Assembly: GCA_049602715.1 (NCBI GenBank)
Contig: JBMYRX010000014.1
Coordinates: 1 to 37,182 of the forward strand
Direction: 5' to 3'
From: GCA-2697345 sp049602715
Lineage (GTDB): Bacteria; Pseudomonadota; Alphaproteobacteria; Rhodobacterales; Rhodobacteraceae
Length of the DNA stretch: 37,182 nucleotides
Shown: one piece after another, positions 1 through 9,095 of the stretch
Layout of the letters: each line of letters starts with the position of its first letter
Position numbering within the stretch: position 1 is the first letter of the stretch
Notes under the pieces: generated by a model
Told to the model about the DNA's origin: nothing
Seen by the model: only the letters and a program-made list of their open reading frames with translations
Databases searched by the model: none
Translations under genes and position numbers: made by a program

Positions 1-1
1 A

Positions 2-2053
2 ATGGAGACGTTAAACCAAATGTCTCTTAAGAAAGATTATGACAGTTATCTTGCGAAAGTTGAGTTGGAGTCCAAGAGTGACGCTGTGGCGGAGACTCAG
101 GCAAAAGCTCGAATGAAGCAACTCAGTATAAGTAGTTTAAGAAAACAAGGCGATAGATTGATAGAAGATATAGAGAAATTTGAACGAGAAAATGAATTTT
201 CGTTAGCGATTAAATTAAAACTCGCACGCCTTATGTCTTCTTATGATTTAGTTCCCAAGAATGATGAAGAAGAGGAGGAAAAATTATCAGAGGCGATTAG
301 GTTACTAAGACTAGCTATAAAAGACGACACGGCTTTTCAAGATTTCAGAGTGCGTGAAATTGGATTTAGAGCTGCAAAGGAAAGTGACTCTTTAGCACTT
401 GCATCTGATGAGGCTAAGTACTTGATCAATTTTATTGAAACGGAGATATCTAAAAACCTATCAAATAAAGTTCTAAGAACGGCACTAATTGAAATATTAG
501 ACTTAGTAAAAAATGCCGTAACAGAAAGTAATTCAAAAACTCTTTTGATTGCAATTGATGAAGGAAAACGTAGCCTAGAAAATTTAAAGTTAGATTTACT
601 AAAGAAATTTAGCTTCTACAAAGATTCAATAGGGGTAAACAATCAGCTTAAAGCAGTTATTACCGCAACAAATGGGCTCGCTATCACAGCTTTAAATACT
701 GATATTTTAAGTGGAGATAAAAGAGATATTATTGCTCTGGAGAATAAAACTGGGGGTGCACCAAATATACTCAGAGATCTTTTAGGAACGATTGTCTTTT
801 CTGATAATAGAGCATCAATATGTTGGGCTGGAAAGCCGTCAAAGATGGGTTTAGCCGAAGGAACTGTAATAAACTCGTTAAAAAGGATGGGTGCAAGTAA
901 GATCAAGTCAATTGAGAGCTGTGCAAAAGATAAATTTGGTGATGTTGATATTATCCTAATACACAGAGGAACATTTTTAACTCAAAATATAGATTATGCT
1001 TCAAAAATACTTCAATGGTTCGAAAAGGACGATTTAATTATACTCGATACGTGGTTCTGGGAAGATTTTGAAGGAAAAATGGTGGCTGATAAAATTAGAT
1101 CTGACAAAAACTTGAGAGATTTAAACGGAGGTGTTTTGGAAGGATATGGTTTCCTAAAATTAGATAACAGTTCAAATAATCTCTGTACGGTTGTAGAGAA
1201 CTCTGCCGATGAAAATATCCATGACGTATATTTAAATACCAAAATCAATGAGTTAGAGTTGTGGGCGTCACAAATTGAAACACGAAAAAATATGACAAAA
1301 GAGAAAGCGTTTGCTAGCATCCAAAAAGGTATATGTAGTATTATTTATGCTTCTGCTAAAGATCTAAAAAGTCTTATAAGTGGCCTTAATGAACAAGAAA
1401 TACCATTTGAATTCTCTAGTTTTTGGGCAAATCAAGAGACGTTAAGTATTATTGAGAATAAGTTAAGGCAAGAAAAAAATATAGAGGAAAGAGACTTAGC
1501 GAAACTTCGTCAAGAGATAGAGGCAAAAGAGACGTTAAGAAAAGAACTTTTTAAGAAGGCTGCTACAGAAGCAAATAAAAAACAGATGAAATTAAGGAGT
1601 GAATATTCTCAGGAGGCAAATGGAGCCCTAACTAGAATTCGCTACTTTTTGGACGCTGGGTTTAGACCAGGAGAGTTTGTGTACAATAGGTCCTCGGAGA
1701 AGCTTTTTGAAGCTGAGCTAAGTTTTAATAGAACTTTTACTAAAACCGCACGTTGGTGGCGTATTAAAGAGAGTAGTTTATGGGAGCTATCCGATTATTC
1801 CTTTGAAGTTTTTGATTATGGAACCGCAGACTGGCAGGGCCGTCGTCTGGAGACAGTAACCGGCGAACTAAATTTAAAAGTTATGAATCCAGCACTTGGA
1901 AGAAGAGATAAAAAGTGTTTTTTACTATCTGTTATGATCGACGACGAATTTAACTTTCTTAGAGATTCAAATGAAATAAGTTGCAGTAATAAAAAAATGA
2001 TTTCATCTTGGCAGAAAGCTCGAAATTTTGAAAGTCGTTGGGTAGTTAATTAA
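2..2053 (+). CDS. Unrecognised large coiled-coil protein (hypothetical; start may lie before the window)
   Basis: The frame is open from the first bases of the window, so the ATG at base 2 may be internal and the true start further upstream; no ribosome binding site can be judged. The 683-residue product is soluble, charged, and has no signal peptide or membrane segment that I can see. Residues about 1-110 are lysine/glutamate-rich helix with an acidic EEEEE run near 89-93. Residues about 215-400 look like an alternating alpha/beta domain (hydrophobic strands such as DVDIILIHRG and DDLIILDTWFW). Residues about 480-545 are a strong coiled coil. The last 130 residues are a compact region rich in Trp, Phe and Tyr (RWWRIKESSLWELSD). 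I do not recognise the family and assign no function. It ends 14 bases before the convergent aminotransferase gene, so it is not obviously part of that operon. The long open frame and ordinary composition make it a convincing gene. Confidence 0.8.
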   Translation: METLNQMSLKKDYDSYLAKVELESKSDAVAETQAKARMKQLSISSLRKQGDRLIEDIEKFERENEFSLAIKLKLARLMSSYDLVPKNDEEEEEKLSEAIRLLRLAIKDDTAFQDFRVREIGFRAAKESDSLALASDEAKYLINFIETEISKNLSNKVLRTALIEILDLVKNAVTESNSKTLLIAIDEGKRSLENLKLDLLKKFSFYKDSIGVNNQLKAVITATNGLAITALNTDILSGDKRDIIALENKTGGAPNILRDLLGTIVFSDNRASICWAGKPSKMGLAEGTVINSLKRMGASKIKSIESCAKDKFGDVDIILIHRGTFLTQNIDYASKILQWFEKDDLIILDTWFWEDFEGKMVADKIRSDKNLRDLNGGVLEGYGFLKLDNSSNNLCTVVENSADENIHDVYLNTKINELELWASQIETRKNMTKEKAFASIQKGICSIIYASAKDLKSLISGLNEQEIPFEFSSFWANQETLSIIENKLRQEKNIEERDLAKLRQEIEAKETLRKELFKKAATEANKKQMKLRSEYSQEANGALTRIRYFLDAGFRPGEFVYNRSSEKLFEAELSFNRTFTKTARWWRIKESSLWELSDYSFEVFDYGTADWQGRRLETVTGELNLKVMNPALGRRDKKCFLLSVMIDDEFNFLRDSNEISCSNKKMISSWQKARNFESRWVVN

Positions 2054-2067
2054 ACGATTTTAAAACT

Positions 2068-3396
2068 TTAAATGTGTGTGAGTAGTTTTTTTAAGGAAGA
2101 CGAAAGCTTTTCTACTACTTCGCTTATTTGCTTTTCATTAATTATAAATGGGGGCGCCAGTAATATGTGGTCTCCATTTATTCCGTCTCGTGTTCCAGAC
2201 ATTGGATAACAAATTAACCCAGATTCAAATGTTAGTTCTTTAATTTTCTTTGAGATAGACTTTGAAGGTAAAAATGGTTTTTTTGTTTTCCGATTTTCTA
2301 CTAATTCAATACCTTGAAAAAGTCCTCTCCCTCGAATATCCCCCACATTAGGGTGCTGACCAAGTTCTCTTTTTAGTGCTGAGTGAAGCTTTAATCCCAT
2401 ATTCCTCGATCGGTCTATTAAACCACGGTTTAGCAAAGCGTTTACGACGGCAAAACCCGCCGCAGTTGCAACGGGATGACCGATATACGTATGGCCATGT
2501 TGGAAAAAACCAGAACCATTTTTTATTGCTTCGTAAATTTTTTTGGTGCAAAGCATGGCACCAATCGGTTGGTAACCTGCTCCAAGCCCTTTTGCTATAC
2601 ATAATATGTCGGGTGTCACGTTGTCTGCCTCACATGCGAACAAGTGGCCGGTTCTACCCATTCCACACATTACTTCATCCAGAATCAACAAAACCCCGTA
2701 TTTGTCACAGATCTCTCGGACGCGGGCAAAATACCCGTCAACAGGGGGAACTGCTCCCAAAGTAGCGCCTACTACTGGTTCTGCAATAAATGCAATGACT
2801 TGATCTGTCCCTAGCCTAAGAATTTCATCTTCGAGTTCCTGGGCTGCCCTTTGCCCGTATTCAAATGCCGACTCGATTTCAGTTTTATCAATATATTCAT
2901 AACAAGGAGCTATGTGATTAATATTTATTAGTAGCGGTGAAAATTGTTTACGTCTCCATTCATTTCCTCCTACGGCCAGAGCACCAAGCGTATTCCCATG
3001 GTAACTTTGACGTCTAGCAATCACGTGCTTCCTTTTATTATCACCTTTCTCTAGATGATATTGTCTGGCTAGTTTTATAGCGGCTTCTACGGCCTCCGAA
3101 CCCCCAGATACAAAATATACTCGGTCAATATTTTTTGGTGCATTTTCAATCAAGAGATCAGCTAATTTTTCCGTAGGGCTTGAAGTAAAAAACCGCGTAT
3201 GTGCAAAAGCGAGTTTATCGACCTGCTCTTTTACTGCTGTTATTATCTCTGGGTCGTTGTGCCCCAGACAGGAAACAGCAGCTCCGCCAGAGCCATCAAA
3301 ATAACGTTTCCCTTTTTCATCGATTAGATAACACCCCTCACCATACATCGCTGTTGGAATTATTTCCTTAGTGTGACGAGGAAATACGTGGCTCAT
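2068..3396 (-). CDS. Class-III PLP-dependent aminotransferase
   Basis: This is a fold-type I, class-III (omega) aminotransferase that moves an amino group between an amine or omega-amino acid and a keto acid using pyridoxal phosphate in the cytosol. Visible marks are the phosphate-binding SGGSEA near residues 97-102, the Tyr-His pair in RRQSYHGNT (near 132), the LILDEV aspartate at 240 that contacts the pyridine nitrogen, and the Schiff-base lysine 269 in CIAKGLGAGYQPIGA. The 442-residue length is normal. The ATG directly follows the TAA stop of the dehydratase upstream (0 bases between them), so the two are almost certainly co-translated. The family is broad (ornithine, GABA, beta-alanine, taurine and diamine substrates), and nothing here fixes the substrate. 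The class is certain, the substrate is not. Confidence 0.92.
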   Translation of the reverse strand: MSHVFPRHTKEIIPTAMYGEGCYLIDEKGKRYFDGSGGAAVSCLGHNDPEIITAVKEQVDKLAFAHTRFFTSSPTEKLADLLIENAPKNIDRVYFVSGGSEAVEAAIKLARQYHLEKGDNKRKHVIARRQSYHGNTLGALAVGGNEWRRKQFSPLLININHIAPCYEYIDKTEIESAFEYGQRAAQELEDEILRLGTDQVIAFIAEPVVGATLGAVPPVDGYFARVREICDKYGVLLILDEVMCGMGRTGHLFACEADNVTPDILCIAKGLGAGYQPIGAMLCTKKIYEAIKNGSGFFQHGHTYIGHPVATAAGFAVVNALLNRGLIDRSRNMGLKLHSALKRELGQHPNVGDIRGRGLFQGIELVENRKTKKPFLPSKSISKKIKELTFESGLICYPMSGTRDGINGDHILLAPPFIINEKQISEVVEKLSSSLKKLLTHI

Positions 3397-5244
3397 TTAC
3401 TTATATTTATTAGTAGGAACAAAGTCAGAAACGGAAGGGCTTCTAGGATCACTTATCCATAACTTCCTGTCAGGATGCATTCCAGCTCCAAAAACAGCAG
3501 ATACAGCTGAGCTTCGCATTCTATTTAATAACCTCGTATCTGCGTCTCCTACAGATGGATGGGTTCCTCCATTTTGTTTTACAGTTTGATCCCATTTGGT
3601 CTTTCGCCGATTATTTATTTCTGGGTCTGAAAGTTGAATACAGTTAAGTTCATTAGTATTCAAATCAACGATGATATCGTCATCGTTTTCCAGCAATCCT
3701 ATTGGACCTCCAATAGCTGCTTCTGGTCCAACATGCCCAATTACTAGACCAACAGAACCTCCGGAGAAGCGTCCATCAGTCATTAGACCTACAATAATAT
3801 TTTTTTCTCTGCATAGAGCAGTAATCCTTGAAGTAGAGTCTAACATCTCAGGCATGCCAGGGCCACCAACTGGTCCTTCATATCTAACAATTATCATATC
3901 AAAGTTTTTGAATTTCTCTGGTGTTCTATCTAAAGCTTTTAATAGACTTTGTTCACCATCAAAGATTCTTGCTTTACCTTTAAATACGTTATTGTCTAAT
4001 CCACCTTCTACTCCAGCTAACTTTAAAACTGCACTGAATTCTGGAGATAGGTTTCCTCCTAATACTCTTAAACCACCTGTTTCTTTAAACGGGTTTTTTA
4101 CTGGATAAATAACATCCCCATCAGGTTTTGGAGGGTTTAAGCGTTTAATTTGTTCGGCCAAAGTCTCACCAGTACAGGTTAAAGTTCCACCGTTTAGCAT
4201 ACCGGCATCAAGCAAGTCTTTAACAATTACCTGAATTCCACCTTTTGCATCAATATCTACCATCGAATATTTGCCAAAGGGACGTGCGTTTATAACTACT
4301 GGGATAACATTTTTTGATAAATGGTTGAACTCTTCTGCACTCATTATATCTCTTGAAAAATCCTTATAGCCTGCAGCACGTGCCAGTTCAGGAGCGTGTA
4401 ACATTACATTAGTAGATCCTCCAACAGACATAGCAACAATAAGAGCATTTCGTAAGGAATCTCTTGTAACAATATCTCTTGGCGTAATGTTATCCCGTAT
4501 CATCGCCGCTAAATAATCAATAAGCTGACTAGGAAACTCATGAAGTCGACGCTCGTCCTGGGATGCTGGTGATACCATATGCAAAGGTTGCATTCCCAAG
4601 ACACTAATAAAGGTTTGCATTGTATTATAAGTGAACATACCTCCACAACTTCCAAACCCTGGACAGGCTTCGCAAGCTATTCGTTTCTTCAATTCTTCAT
4701 CATCACTGCCGGCGAGCTGATAACTGGTTATAAGATCAATTGTTTCCTTTGTTTTTGAATCTACACCTGGTCTTATAGATCCATCAGACATTATGATTGC
4801 AGGCCTATTATGCTCTAAGATCGCTGACAAGGTTCCAACGGGTGGTTTGTCACAAGCTACAACGGCAATTACGCCCTCTAAGCCTGTAGCACTCAAGTGT
4901 TCACATATAGAGTCATTAGTAACTTCTCTTCCTATCAGTGAATAACGCATTTCCTTTGTGCCATTTCGAATTCCATCAGACGTCGCAATAGTGTATTCTG
5001 GTTGGACTAATCTCATTTTAAGATCACCAGAATTAAGACCAATTCGCTGCCGAAGCTTTTCATGAATAGTTTGGACTTTCTCTTGAACACCAATATAACA
5101 TTGAGAGTCTCCTTTATTTCCAACAACACCAATCGACGGTTCATGAATAAGGTCCATTTCCGTATTAAGTTCACGTGCTATCCCATAAGTTTGAGAGTTA
5201 CGTCCCGGATTCGTATCTATCAATACGGTTTTTGAATTTTGCAT
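3397..5244 (-). CDS. IlvD/Edd-family dehydratase (dihydroxy-acid or sugar-acid dehydratase)
   Basis: This is a member of the dihydroxy-acid/6-phosphogluconate/sugar-acid dehydratase family, which removes water from a 2,3-dihydroxy acid to give a 2-keto acid using an Fe-S cluster and Mg. The three cluster cysteines of the [2Fe-2S] type appear as Cys49, Cys131 (in ACDKPP, with the Mg-associated Asp132-Lys133) and Cys200 (GFGSCGGMFT). Further family signatures are MSVGGSTNVMLH near 272-283, GGPGMPEML near 467, and TDGRFSGGSVGLVIGHVGPEA near 500, which holds the active-site serine. The 615 residues match the family. It is coupled directly to the downstream aminotransferase, so the keto acid formed could be transaminated, or the pair may act in sugar-acid catabolism. 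No other branched-chain amino acid genes are nearby, so I do not call it ilvD. Confidence 0.85.
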   Translation of the reverse strand: MQNSKTVLIDTNPGRNSQTYGIARELNTEMDLIHEPSIGVVGNKGDSQCYIGVQEKVQTIHEKLRQRIGLNSGDLKMRLVQPEYTIATSDGIRNGTKEMRYSLIGREVTNDSICEHLSATGLEGVIAVVACDKPPVGTLSAILEHNRPAIIMSDGSIRPGVDSKTKETIDLITSYQLAGSDDEELKKRIACEACPGFGSCGGMFTYNTMQTFISVLGMQPLHMVSPASQDERRLHEFPSQLIDYLAAMIRDNITPRDIVTRDSLRNALIVAMSVGGSTNVMLHAPELARAAGYKDFSRDIMSAEEFNHLSKNVIPVVINARPFGKYSMVDIDAKGGIQVIVKDLLDAGMLNGGTLTCTGETLAEQIKRLNPPKPDGDVIYPVKNPFKETGGLRVLGGNLSPEFSAVLKLAGVEGGLDNNVFKGKARIFDGEQSLLKALDRTPEKFKNFDMIIVRYEGPVGGPGMPEMLDSTSRITALCREKNIIVGLMTDGRFSGGSVGLVIGHVGPEAAIGGPIGLLENDDDIIVDLNTNELNCIQLSDPEINNRRKTKWDQTVKQNGGTHPSVGDADTRLLNRMRSSAVSAVFGAGMHPDRKLWISDPRSPSVSDFVPTNKYK

Positions 5245-5313
5245 TTTTGCTCCATTTTGAAAATATTGGCTTATTAATATTAGTATATTTTTTTATTTTG
5301 CATAGGACTAAAT

Positions 5314-5341
5314 CATATAATCATATTCAGTTTTCAGTCAA
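5314..5341 (-). promoter_or_regulatory. Candidate sigma-70 promoter for the dehydratase-aminotransferase pair
   Basis: Read on the minus strand, TTGACT (5336-5341) is followed after 16 bases by TATATG (5314-5319). That would place the start site near 5308 and leave a leader of about 60 bases before the dehydratase ATG at 5244. The -35 is good, while the -10 is only fair and the spacer one base short. It lies in the 221-base divergent region shared with apt; I found no convincing promoter in the apt direction. Confidence 0.33.
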
Positions 5342-5465
5342 TCACCAGGTTTCAAATCACAGCGTGAGTACCGTTTAAAAATATATATAAGAATCACTTG
5401 TCGTAGCCAGCTATTTCGTTACTTTGATCTTATAAATTTGTACTTTTCGGTTTGGAGTGTAGCTA

Positions 5466-5981
5466 ATGAAGGAATTTGTTCGGACTATTATGGATTACCC
5501 TATTGAGGGAATACAATTTAGGGACATTACCCCATTACTACAGGACGCAAAGTTATTCTCTCAAATAATTGATGAGATGGTAGAAGCTTGGTCGGGAGAG
5601 CCAATTGATGCGATTCTAAGTATAGAGTCTCGCGGTTTCATTATGGCGGGTGCTATGGCGTATAAGATGAAAACGGCATTCATTCCTCTAAGGAAGCCCA
5701 ATAAGCTTCCCTCAGAAACTTATAAAGTATCATTCGATCTTGAGTATGGAAGTACTGAAATTCATATTCATACAGATGCGCTTGATGGCCATAAAAACCT
5801 TTTAATCATTGATGATTTATTAGCCACTGGTGGTACCGCTATAGCTGCTGTGGACTTGATTAAAAAATTTGATAACAAAAATCTGGTTGGTGCTGGGTTC
5901 ATTATTAATCTACCTGGTTTGGGAGGTGAGAAGAAACTGAATGAACTTGGTGTCAAATGTAATTCCTTAATGGACTTTTAA
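5466..5981 (+). CDS. apt: Adenine phosphoribosyltransferase
   Basis: It salvages adenine by joining it to PRPP, giving AMP and pyrophosphate, in the cytosol. The 171 residues match the usual bacterial APRT length. The PRPP-binding loop is NLLIIDDLLATGGTA near residues 111-125, with the two adjacent aspartates that contact the ribose. The N-terminal region has the family IEGIQFRDITPLL segment and the SIESRGFIMAGAMAY segment that shapes the purine pocket. The ATG at 5466 has GGAG about ten bases upstream (5453-5456). It stands alone on the plus strand between two minus-strand groups. The 136 bases after it (5982-6117) contain no gene and no clear terminator. Confidence 0.93.
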   Translation: MKEFVRTIMDYPIEGIQFRDITPLLQDAKLFSQIIDEMVEAWSGEPIDAILSIESRGFIMAGAMAYKMKTAFIPLRKPNKLPSETYKVSFDLEYGSTEIHIHTDALDGHKNLLIIDDLLATGGTAIAAVDLIKKFDNKNLVGAGFIINLPGLGGEKKLNELGVKCNSLMDF

Positions 5982-6117
5982 GTAAAAACTGCGCCAAACC
6001 CACACATTAAAATATTCGATACGGCTAAAAGCTTTTCTAAAGTCATTGTGGTTAATCGTTCAACGCCTCTTAAAGATTAAGAAAAATTACCAAGCGACGC
6101 TCTTCGACTACAGAGTG

Positions 6118-6900
6118 TTATTTATTAATTTTTTCTAATATTTCGTCATGAAGGTATGAGTTTGCTGTCGCAAGCATATTTTCTGTTCCAGACTGCTGTG
6201 AAAGAGCTTTCCCTTGCCAATCTGTTAGCTGCCCTCCGGCGCCTTCAATTATTGGCACTAACGGAAGAAAATCATGAATATCAAAATTCGCATCTATACC
6301 AAAATCTATTCTCCCACCTGCTATTTGAGCATACGCGGTGCTACTGCCACCATAAACAGTCTGCTTAGTCAAAGATTGAAGATTTCTTAAGATATTAATA
6401 TTTTCAGCTTTATAATAGTCAGGGCTACTGGTGGACATTATTGCCTCACTCATAACTCTACAATTACTAGTTTTTACTAATTGTGTATTATGAATAGTTT
6501 TCTGGTTCTTTCGCCCTATCCAACGATCCTTTGTCATCGGTGCTTCAATTATACCAATTTTAGGGGACCCATTATGCAGTAGAGATATTAATGTAGTAAA
6601 AACGGGTATTCCAGTTAAGAACGCTAATGTACCATCTATCGGATCAATCAACCATGTAAATTCTGCATTTGGATTTATAGCCTCTAATTCTTCGCCTAAA
6701 ATTCCATGCTCTGGATATTTATTTTGAATGGAATTTCGTAAAATTAGCTCTAGTTCTTTATCATAATTTGTAACAGGGCTGCCGTCACACTTAAATTTAA
6801 CAACAGGTTTATGAGAAATAGATTTTCTGATAAATGATCGCGCAGTATCTGCTAGTAATTCGCCATGCTTTGTAAATATATCGACAAGTTTTTTTTCCAT
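6118..6900 (-). CDS. Inositol-monophosphatase/HisN-family phosphatase (copy 1)
   Basis: This is a Mg-dependent phosphomonoesterase of the inositol monophosphatase fold, the subgroup that includes HisN-type histidinol-phosphate phosphatases. The metal site is complete: Glu70-Glu71 in GILGEE, Asp86 and Asp89 in WLIDPIDGT, and a C-terminal Asp210 in FDIHDFLPLVPIIEGAGG. The N-terminal GSPVTNYDK is also typical. The 260-residue length is normal. It is the last gene of the minus-strand transporter group, 22 bases after the ATPase gene, with AAAGG ahead of its ATG. A second copy (10131-10901) sits at the other end of the same group, and the two are clearly paralogous. Possible substrates are histidinol phosphate, inositol phosphates, or 3'-phosphoadenosine phosphate; the sequence does not decide. 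Family is confident, substrate is not. Confidence 0.88.
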   Translation of the reverse strand: MEKKLVDIFTKHGELLADTARSFIRKSISHKPVVKFKCDGSPVTNYDKELELILRNSIQNKYPEHGILGEELEAINPNAEFTWLIDPIDGTLAFLTGIPVFTTLISLLHNGSPKIGIIEAPMTKDRWIGRKNQKTIHNTQLVKTSNCRVMSEAIMSTSSPDYYKAENINILRNLQSLTKQTVYGGSSTAYAQIAGGRIDFGIDANFDIHDFLPLVPIIEGAGGQLTDWQGKALSQQSGTENMLATANSYLHDEILEKINK

Positions 6901-6922
6901 AACTAAAAACCTTTTTGCAAAC

Positions 6923-7663
6923 TCAGTGAGTTAAGATTTGACTAAGGAATAACTTTGTCCTCTCATTTTTGGGGTTATCAAAGAATTCTTTAGGTTCATT
7001 TTGTTCAACGATTTGACCTTCATCCATAAAAATTACCCTATCCGCCACTTGACGAGCAAAACCCATCTCATGAGACACAACAATCATGGTCATTCCTTCA
7101 CTAGCCAAATCAACCATTACCTCGAGGACCTCATTAATCATCTCAGGATCAAGTGCCGAAGTTGGTTCGTCAAAAAGTAAAATTTCAGGACTCATACACA
7201 AAGCTCTTGCGATCGCAACACGCTGTTGTTGGCCACCAGAAAGTTGGCTGGGATACTTATCTGCTTGGTCTGGTATTTTTACTCGCTCAAGATATTTCAT
7301 GGCTATTTTTTTTGCTTCAATTTTATTGTTTTTTCTTACAAGCCTGGGTGCTAACATAAGGTTTCTTAAAACTGTCATATGGGGAAATAAGTTGAAGCTC
7401 TGGAAAACCATTCCAACCTCGCGTCTAACGGCATCGATGTCTTTTTCGTTATCCGTCAATTCTTTTCCGTCTATGAATATTCTCCCACTATTATGTTTTT
7501 CTAAACGATTAATGCAGCGGATCATCGTAGATTTCCCAGAACCAGATGGTCCACAAACTACAATTTTCTCACCTTTCCGGACTTCAAGATTAATATTTTT
7601 TAATGCTTGAAATTTGCCAAAAAATTTATCCACATTTTGCATTTGAATTAGAGGTTGCTTCAT
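6923..7663 (-). CDS. Polar amino-acid ABC transporter, ATP-binding subunit (GlnQ/HisP type)
   Basis: This is the cytoplasmic ATPase that powers the importer encoded by the three genes upstream. Walker A is GPSGSGKST (residues 38-46), the Q-loop glutamine is at 88 in VFQSFNLFPH, the ABC signature is LSGGQQQRVAIARAL (from 141), Walker B is ILLFDEPTSALD (161-172), and the switch histidine is at 198 in VVSHEMGF. The FQSFNLFPHMTVL segment and the length of 246 residues are hallmarks of the polar amino-acid uptake branch. It begins 3 bases after the permease stop, with GAGGA upstream, so translation is coupled. Confidence 0.95.
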   Translation of the reverse strand: MKQPLIQMQNVDKFFGKFQALKNINLEVRKGEKIVVCGPSGSGKSTMIRCINRLEKHNSGRIFIDGKELTDNEKDIDAVRREVGMVFQSFNLFPHMTVLRNLMLAPRLVRKNNKIEAKKIAMKYLERVKIPDQADKYPSQLSGGQQQRVAIARALCMSPEILLFDEPTSALDPEMINEVLEVMVDLASEGMTMIVVSHEMGFARQVADRVIFMDEGQIVEQNEPKEFFDNPKNERTKLFLSQILTH

Positions 7664-7666
7664 TTT

Positions 7667-8365
7667 CTATTCCTCATTCTTTTTTACGTGACGGCTCATA
7701 AAATTCTCAAAATATCCAAATAACTTTTGAATAAAAAAGGTAAAGATCATATATATTATAGCTAGAGAGATAAAGATTTCATAAGGTGCATAGGTTTCAG
7801 CGACGATCGTACGAGCAATACCCATCATATCAAAGATTGTAATTGTGCTGGCTAACGCTGTTGATTTTAACAGTGAAATTACGTCATTACTGTATGGAGG
7901 AATCCCTAGCCTAATAGCCAACGGTGAGGTTATATAAATAAAGCGTTGTTGTCTTGACAATCCTAGTGCGGATCCCGCTTCAAGTAATCCTCGATCGACG
8001 GCAAGCACTGCTCCTCTTAAAATTTCTGATACGTATGCACCCGTATTTAATGTCAACGCGAGAATGGCACAACCGAAAGGTTCTCTGAGTATAGGCCAAA
8101 ATATGCTCCCTCTAATAGCTTCAAATTGTGGAAGGCCATAATATATTATAAATATTTGAACGAGTATTGGGGTTCCGCGAAACACATAAATGTAGATTTG
8201 CGCGGGCACTGAAAAATACCATTTTTCGGTCAGCCTCATTAGTAGTAACGCAAAGGCTAAGAGTAACCCTAAAACGCCAGATAAAACAAGTAATTGAAAT
8301 GTTAATCCAATTCCAGAAAGCATTTTGGGTATACTGTCTAAAATTAAATAAATATCAAAACTCAT
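7667..8365 (-). CDS. Polar amino-acid ABC transporter permease (HisMQ family), subunit 2
   Basis: This is an inner-membrane permease of the His/Glu/Gln/Arg/opine family. It has about five hydrophobic segments over 232 residues and the EAA loop that docks on the ATPase (EAGSALGLSRQQRFIYITSPLAIRLGIPP, written here only as the start EAGSALGLS near residue 147). The segment VFRGTPILVQIFIIYYGLP near 64-82 is diagnostic of this permease family. Its ATG overlaps the stop of the preceding permease by four bases (8362-8365), so the two subunits are made together and probably form a heterodimer. Confidence 0.93.
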   Translation of the reverse strand: MSFDIYLILDSIPKMLSGIGLTFQLLVLSGVLGLLLAFALLLMRLTEKWYFSVPAQIYIYVFRGTPILVQIFIIYYGLPQFEAIRGSIFWPILREPFGCAILALTLNTGAYVSEILRGAVLAVDRGLLEAGSALGLSRQQRFIYITSPLAIRLGIPPYSNDVISLLKSTALASTITIFDMMGIARTIVAETYAPYEIFISLAIIYMIFTFFIQKLFGYFENFMSRHVKKNEE

Positions 8366-9057
8366 TTTGCGGCCCTCAAGTGATGCCGTCCGTAAGCTTC
8401 TAAACCCATGACTACTAAAGTTATTACTGTCGAGAAACCGAGATAGATTATTCCAACAACTATAAACATAGTAAATGGCTTACCTGTGGTAGCAGTTGCT
8501 TGCTCTGCTACAAATAAAAGCTCATTTAAACCAATAATTGAGATAAGGGCAGTATCCTTAACTAAAGAGAGCATATGGTTTCCAAAGGCGGGAAGAGCAA
8601 TGCGCCACATTTCAGGTATGCGGACGTAAATAAAGGTCTGAAGATTAGATAGGCCAAGTGCCCTGGCTGCTTCAATACTACCAGGTTCTACTCCCAAAAA
8701 AGCTCCTCGAAAAGTTTCAGTTGCATATGATCCTACTATCAATGCGATAGCAAAGGTCCCGGCCCAAAATGGAGGAACATCAACGTACTTTATTGATGGA
8801 TCAAAAAGCTGTGCAATCGACGTTAAGGTTATCGCTGAACCAAAATAAATCAATAAAACCACTAATATCTCGGGCGTTCCTCGAAAAATAATGGTATAAC
8901 CATTTGCTATTTTTTTTGCGATTATATTATTTGACAGTTTAGCAGCTGCGCCGATTAATCCAAATAAGATCATTAACGATAATGATGCCATAAATATTTG
9001 TAAAACTACTATTGATCCTGCAAGATAATCATCCCACCAGCCTGTAATCGCTTCCAC
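8362..9057 (-). CDS. Polar amino-acid ABC transporter permease (HisMQ family), subunit 1
   Basis: This is the second inner-membrane permease of the importer, 231 residues with about five membrane segments. IFRGTPEILVVLLIYFG (near residue 57) is the family N-terminal motif, and the EAA loop begins EAARALGLSNLQ near 134. Translation starts at a GTG at 9057, with GAGGG six bases upstream. It is separated from the binding-protein gene by 87 bases containing a strong hairpin (9096-9132), and overlaps the next permease by four bases. Confidence 0.93.
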   Translation of the reverse strand: MEAITGWWDDYLAGSIVVLQIFMASLSLMILFGLIGAAAKLSNNIIAKKIANGYTIIFRGTPEILVVLLIYFGSAITLTSIAQLFDPSIKYVDVPPFWAGTFAIALIVGSYATETFRGAFLGVEPGSIEAARALGLSNLQTFIYVRIPEMWRIALPAFGNHMLSLVKDTALISIIGLNELLFVAEQATATTGKPFTMFIVVGIIYLGFSTVITLVVMGLEAYGRHHLRAAK

Positions 9058-9095
9058 TAGACCCTCACAACAATAATTTGGTCATTTTGTGTTAG

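Noticed and set aside
2376..2765. Plus-strand open frame inside the aminotransferase gene
   Set aside because: It lies entirely opposite a well-supported class-III aminotransferase and has no family features; it is a shadow frame.
3671..4108. 145-residue plus-strand frame opposite the IlvD/Edd gene
   Set aside because: It is antisense to conserved dehydratase motifs, with no signal or motif of its own.
5982..6117. Terminator between apt and the convergent phosphatase
   Set aside because: Only a short AAAAGCTTTT palindrome is present, with no stable stem followed by Ts.
7086..7610. 174-residue plus-strand frame opposite the ABC ATPase gene
   Set aside because: It is a mirror of the Walker and signature region, with low-complexity Ser/Leu composition and no supporting start signal.
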